In this document: positions 61,274 through 64,000 of the stretch, piece after piece | How the letters are laid out: the number at the start of each line of letters is the position of its first letter | How positions within the stretch are numbered: the stretch's first letter is position 1 | From: Cristatella mucedo | Lineage: Eukaryota; Bryozoa; Phylactolaemata; Cristatellidae | Direction of reading: 5' to 3' | DNA length: 64,000 nt | NCBI GenBank assembly: GCA_009760855.2 | Contig: WPIO01000055.1 | Span: 1,162,001-1,226,000 of the forward strand | Notes under the pieces: generated by a model | Told to the model about the DNA's origin: nothing | Database searches by the model: none | The model's input: only the letters and a program-made list of their open reading frames with translations | Program-made: the position numbers and the translations under genes

Positions 61274-63928
61274 GTGAGTGTCTCTAAATTATTAGTCGTC
61301 AGATCTGCTCCAACCTCGGAGGCAATGCTAAATCCTCACACAACGGGTGATAGAACCCTAATAATGCGTGACGTAATTACTGAGGTTGAATTAATCGTGT
61401 TCACTTTGACCAAGACCTGCGTGAAATTGGTAAACTGCTCGACCTTAACCTATGCTACCCCAAGGTCTTTTGCAACCCTATATAAAATCACACCTGATGC
61501 TGAATTCACTGTTATTTCATGCTCATCCTTCAATTTTAAGTCGCGTGAAGTCCCCTCAAAACCGTCTTGCAAATCGATTGTTTTTAAAACGCCAAAAAGT
61601 AGGTTGCTAGTGGTGGCAGTGTCTCATAAACACACCTATTTAGGAAAGCATTTAGTGGGCCCCTGTGATTCGTCCTTCATGTGCTTATGCATGCTGACAC
61701 TGTGCATACTGCCACTAACCGCATTTCCATGCTGACTCCGTGTATTTCACCCCTAATCATGTTATTCATTTTGTTTGTTTATCAAGCATGATATTAATCA
61801 CCATTCAATTACATTTCCATTTGCAGCAAATGTAAAGCGCCTAGAAAGAGATTGAGTTCTCTGAGGGCGCTTTATCGAGTGCATTATTATTATTGTTAAT
61901 ATTATCGTACCCAGGAACGAAGTTACCGTTTATCTGCGATCTACGTAATCTCATTTAGATTTAGGTTGCAAGAAATCAATCTTTCTTCTTTTTGGGTGAT
62001 TGTGGGTGATTTTAACATTCATTTTGCTCCGTCTCTGCAACTTTCGAGCCAAATTTTGTGCACCGAACTTTTTCATTTTCTCTAGAGGCTCATGTGCATG
62101 ACTTCAATCACACCAAGGGTAATGATCATCGCCAAATCCTCTATACAGTTGCATGCTATCATACCCTTTTGTTTCCAAGTTCTGCTTATCTAAACACATG
62201 CAGATCTCATACAGCATACAGCGTCCGTCCTCCCCATATGTGTGACCTGCGAATCGCAAAACATCAAGACCCTTTGCCAACTATGTTCTATACACGAGAA
62301 TTCTTTTTAGCACCTGCTGGTTAACCTTAATTCCGACCTGCTATCAATTTTAGAATGCTATGTCAAGACAGTTGCTGACATGCTCGACGACTTTGCCCCT
62401 CAGACCGAGCACACTGTGCGCCCTCGCCCAGACGGAAATCGGTTTACTCCTGACATTAAAAAAGCTAGGTCTACCTAGTACAAGTATAAAAAATGATTGC
62501 AAAAGATTAGGAATGTATGTCCATTGACAGACATACGAATAATACCGTAGATCGAATTGATCAACCTTTGCAAAGGCCGAGTCCAGCTTCTCACAAAAAG
62601 TCCACTGGTGCCACGCATAGATAGCACCATTAAAAGGCCATTAGGCTCAATTCATGTCCCGGCATCTTTTAGAAAGATTGTATTCAGGCCATTACCCAGG
62701 AAAGCTACGCAAACCCTAGAGATCTTGAGCAACTTCCCTCGTGTTTCCTCCTATTCCTATCGAAGACACTGGAACGAGTCTTGGCTGAAGCTGAACTCAT
62801 ATATTAAAACTTCGCAACTAGATAGTAATTTCTACTTTTAGAGTTAATCACATCATAAAGTGAGCATAGATTAATCGGATTTATAACAATCTTCCTAGGA
62901 ATGCAGAATTAGGTATAGTCTGATCGTTTTGCTTTATCTCTCGGCAGCGTTGCGTAATGTCCATCACCAAGCCCTCCAATAGAGCCACTCATCTCGTTTT
63001 GGCATCACTGGCTGTGCACCACAGTGGTGTGTCCGATCTCAGTGGGAGACTCCAGAATACTAATTTAATCAGAAAATAATCTTCAATAGAAACACTAAAG
63101 CAAGTAATATCTCAGGGCTCCGTGCTTATTCGGGTTCTTTTCTCTCTAATACCCTGCCTCTTGCCGATGCTATTGCCAGGCACAAACCAGACTGTTGCAT
63201 CTTTGCAGATGAAATGCACTTTTAATTTTTTCTTTAATTCCTCCAAGACCTCCGGCACGTCAAATTTTCTTAACTCACTTTCTGCATGCATTGATGACAT
63301 CCACAGCGATATAATTCAAAAAGCCTTCTCAAGTTAAATGACCGTTAAACAGCTTAGTAGTTATAGGCAAACTAAGCGTAATGAAGAAATTGGAAAACCC
63401 TCGATGGCGTCCTATTCTAAAGTGATCTTTCATTAGACGACTGCATCATCATCACATTAAAAATCTGCCTCTTTTCAGCTACATAACATCGCTAAAATTC
63501 GGGCTCACTTACACATGCATTCATCATCAAAACTAGCCCGTGCATTTTTGGCACACCGTCTCGACATCTCCAACTAACTTCTTGCTGCGCAACCAGTCTG
63601 CGAAACTAGGAGCTTACAGCTATTGCGAAACTCTGCAAATAGGCTTATCTCTCGTGAGCGTCTCAGTTGCCACATAGCACCATTCCTCACCGACCTGCAC
63701 TGGATCGGAGTAAAACAGTGTATCAACCGCAAGGTTTTGTTCCCCTACCAGGGTAAGCTTTGCACCCTCAGCATTTCGGAATCAAATTGTTTGCCTAGAC
63801 CTCGTATGAACCTCGTTTTGAATCCTTTTGAGACCTTGCCTGTAGTGTGTATGCGCCCAAAGCTTAGAACTCACTTCCAGCTTGCTTCACGACGTCATCT
63901 GAATGGACAAAGTTTTAAAAGACTCTAA
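61274..63928 (+). pseudogene. Decayed LINE endonuclease-reverse transcriptase ORF (copy C)
   Basis: Pieces in several frames resemble copy A: TKTCVKLVNCSTLTYATP corresponds to the TETWL region, GDFNIHF (near 62010) to GDFNVHFD, and YIKTSQLDSNF (near 62805) to YIETSNLASKF. A corrupted ACIDDIH (near 63285) and LISRERLSCHIAPFLTDLHW (near 63640) also match. No frame stays open across a domain, and the FYADD box is no longer recognisable as coding. Confidence 0.75.
61625..61905 (+). mobile_element. LINE copy D, 5'-truncated, nested in copy C
   Basis: About 280 bp matching the last part of copy A: AAACACACCTATTTAGGA, the GTGATTCGTCCTT stretch, AAATGTAAAGCGCCTAG, GAGGGCGCTTTATCGAG, and a TTATTATTATTGTTAATATTAT tail. 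It interrupts copy C's endonuclease region: copy C reads up to GTGGCAGTGTCT before it and resumes with CGTACCCAGGAACGAAGTT after it. This is typical target-primed 5' truncation. It is closer to A than C is, so it is younger than its host. Confidence 0.8.
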
Positions 63929-64000
63929 AACGCTTCTACTTATCGCAGCATTTAGTGGGTCCATGTGATATGTCTTTAATGTGCTTCTGAGTGTTGCTGA

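Larger units (their letters stand above)
60800..64000 (+). mobile_element. CR1/L2-type LINE copy C, heavily decayed, runs past the window end
   Basis: Similarity to copy A begins near 60800 (CGTGCCTAT...ACAT...AACGCTT) and follows the same order: the proline/alanine-rich start (near 60865), endonuclease and reverse transcriptase remnants, the C-terminal DLHW region (near 63697), and a 3' UTR (GCATTTAGTGGGTCC, near 63949) that is cut by the window end. It is far more diverged than copy A, with many indels, and is interrupted by copy D. It lies in the intron upstream of the diverged MAM exon and is also antisense to the MAM gene. Confidence 0.8.

Overview
The window looks like genomic DNA of an invertebrate metazoan; I cannot name the species. 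The signs are an intron-rich gene of extracellular MAM domains (a metazoan domain family), compact GT-AG introns, and decayed CR1/L2-type LINEs. There is no bacterial-style gene packing.

Positions 1 to about 54391 are a head-to-tail tandem array with a period of about 2573 bp: 21 full periods plus a partial one cut by the left edge. Read on the minus strand, each period holds three exons of 252, 254 and 85 nt. With intron phases 1, 0 and 1 they join in frame into a 197-residue module: a Ser/Thr-rich linker of about 40 residues, then one MAM domain. Every module starts and ends in phase 1, so successive modules can be spliced together. The simplest reading is one very large minus-strand gene with at least 22 near-identical MAM modules in the window (about 4100 residues or more), running off the left edge toward its 3' end.

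Exons and introns are almost equally identical between copies, so the amplification is recent or homogenisation is ongoing. The few variants lie mostly in the long intron b and form shuffled combinations, which suggests recombination or gene conversion between units. Six modules carry frame-breaking exon indels. These cluster around 17.7-23.1 kb, near a deletion and the single N, so some may be assembly errors.

The uniform array stops abruptly at about 54.38 kb. Upstream for the gene is a 6.2 kb intron (54392-60587), then a clearly diverged MAM C-terminal exon (60588-60672) of the same length and phase. It is the only older module part in view.

That intron and the next one upstream are filled with plus-strand (antisense) LINE remains. 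There is a near-full-length but broken copy (about 55.63-59.09 kb), an older 3' fragment next to it (59.10-59.67 kb), and a heavily decayed copy (60.80 kb to the window end) interrupted by a nested 5'-truncated copy (61.63-61.91 kb). No tRNA, rRNA, promoter or polyadenylation site of the host gene was recognised.
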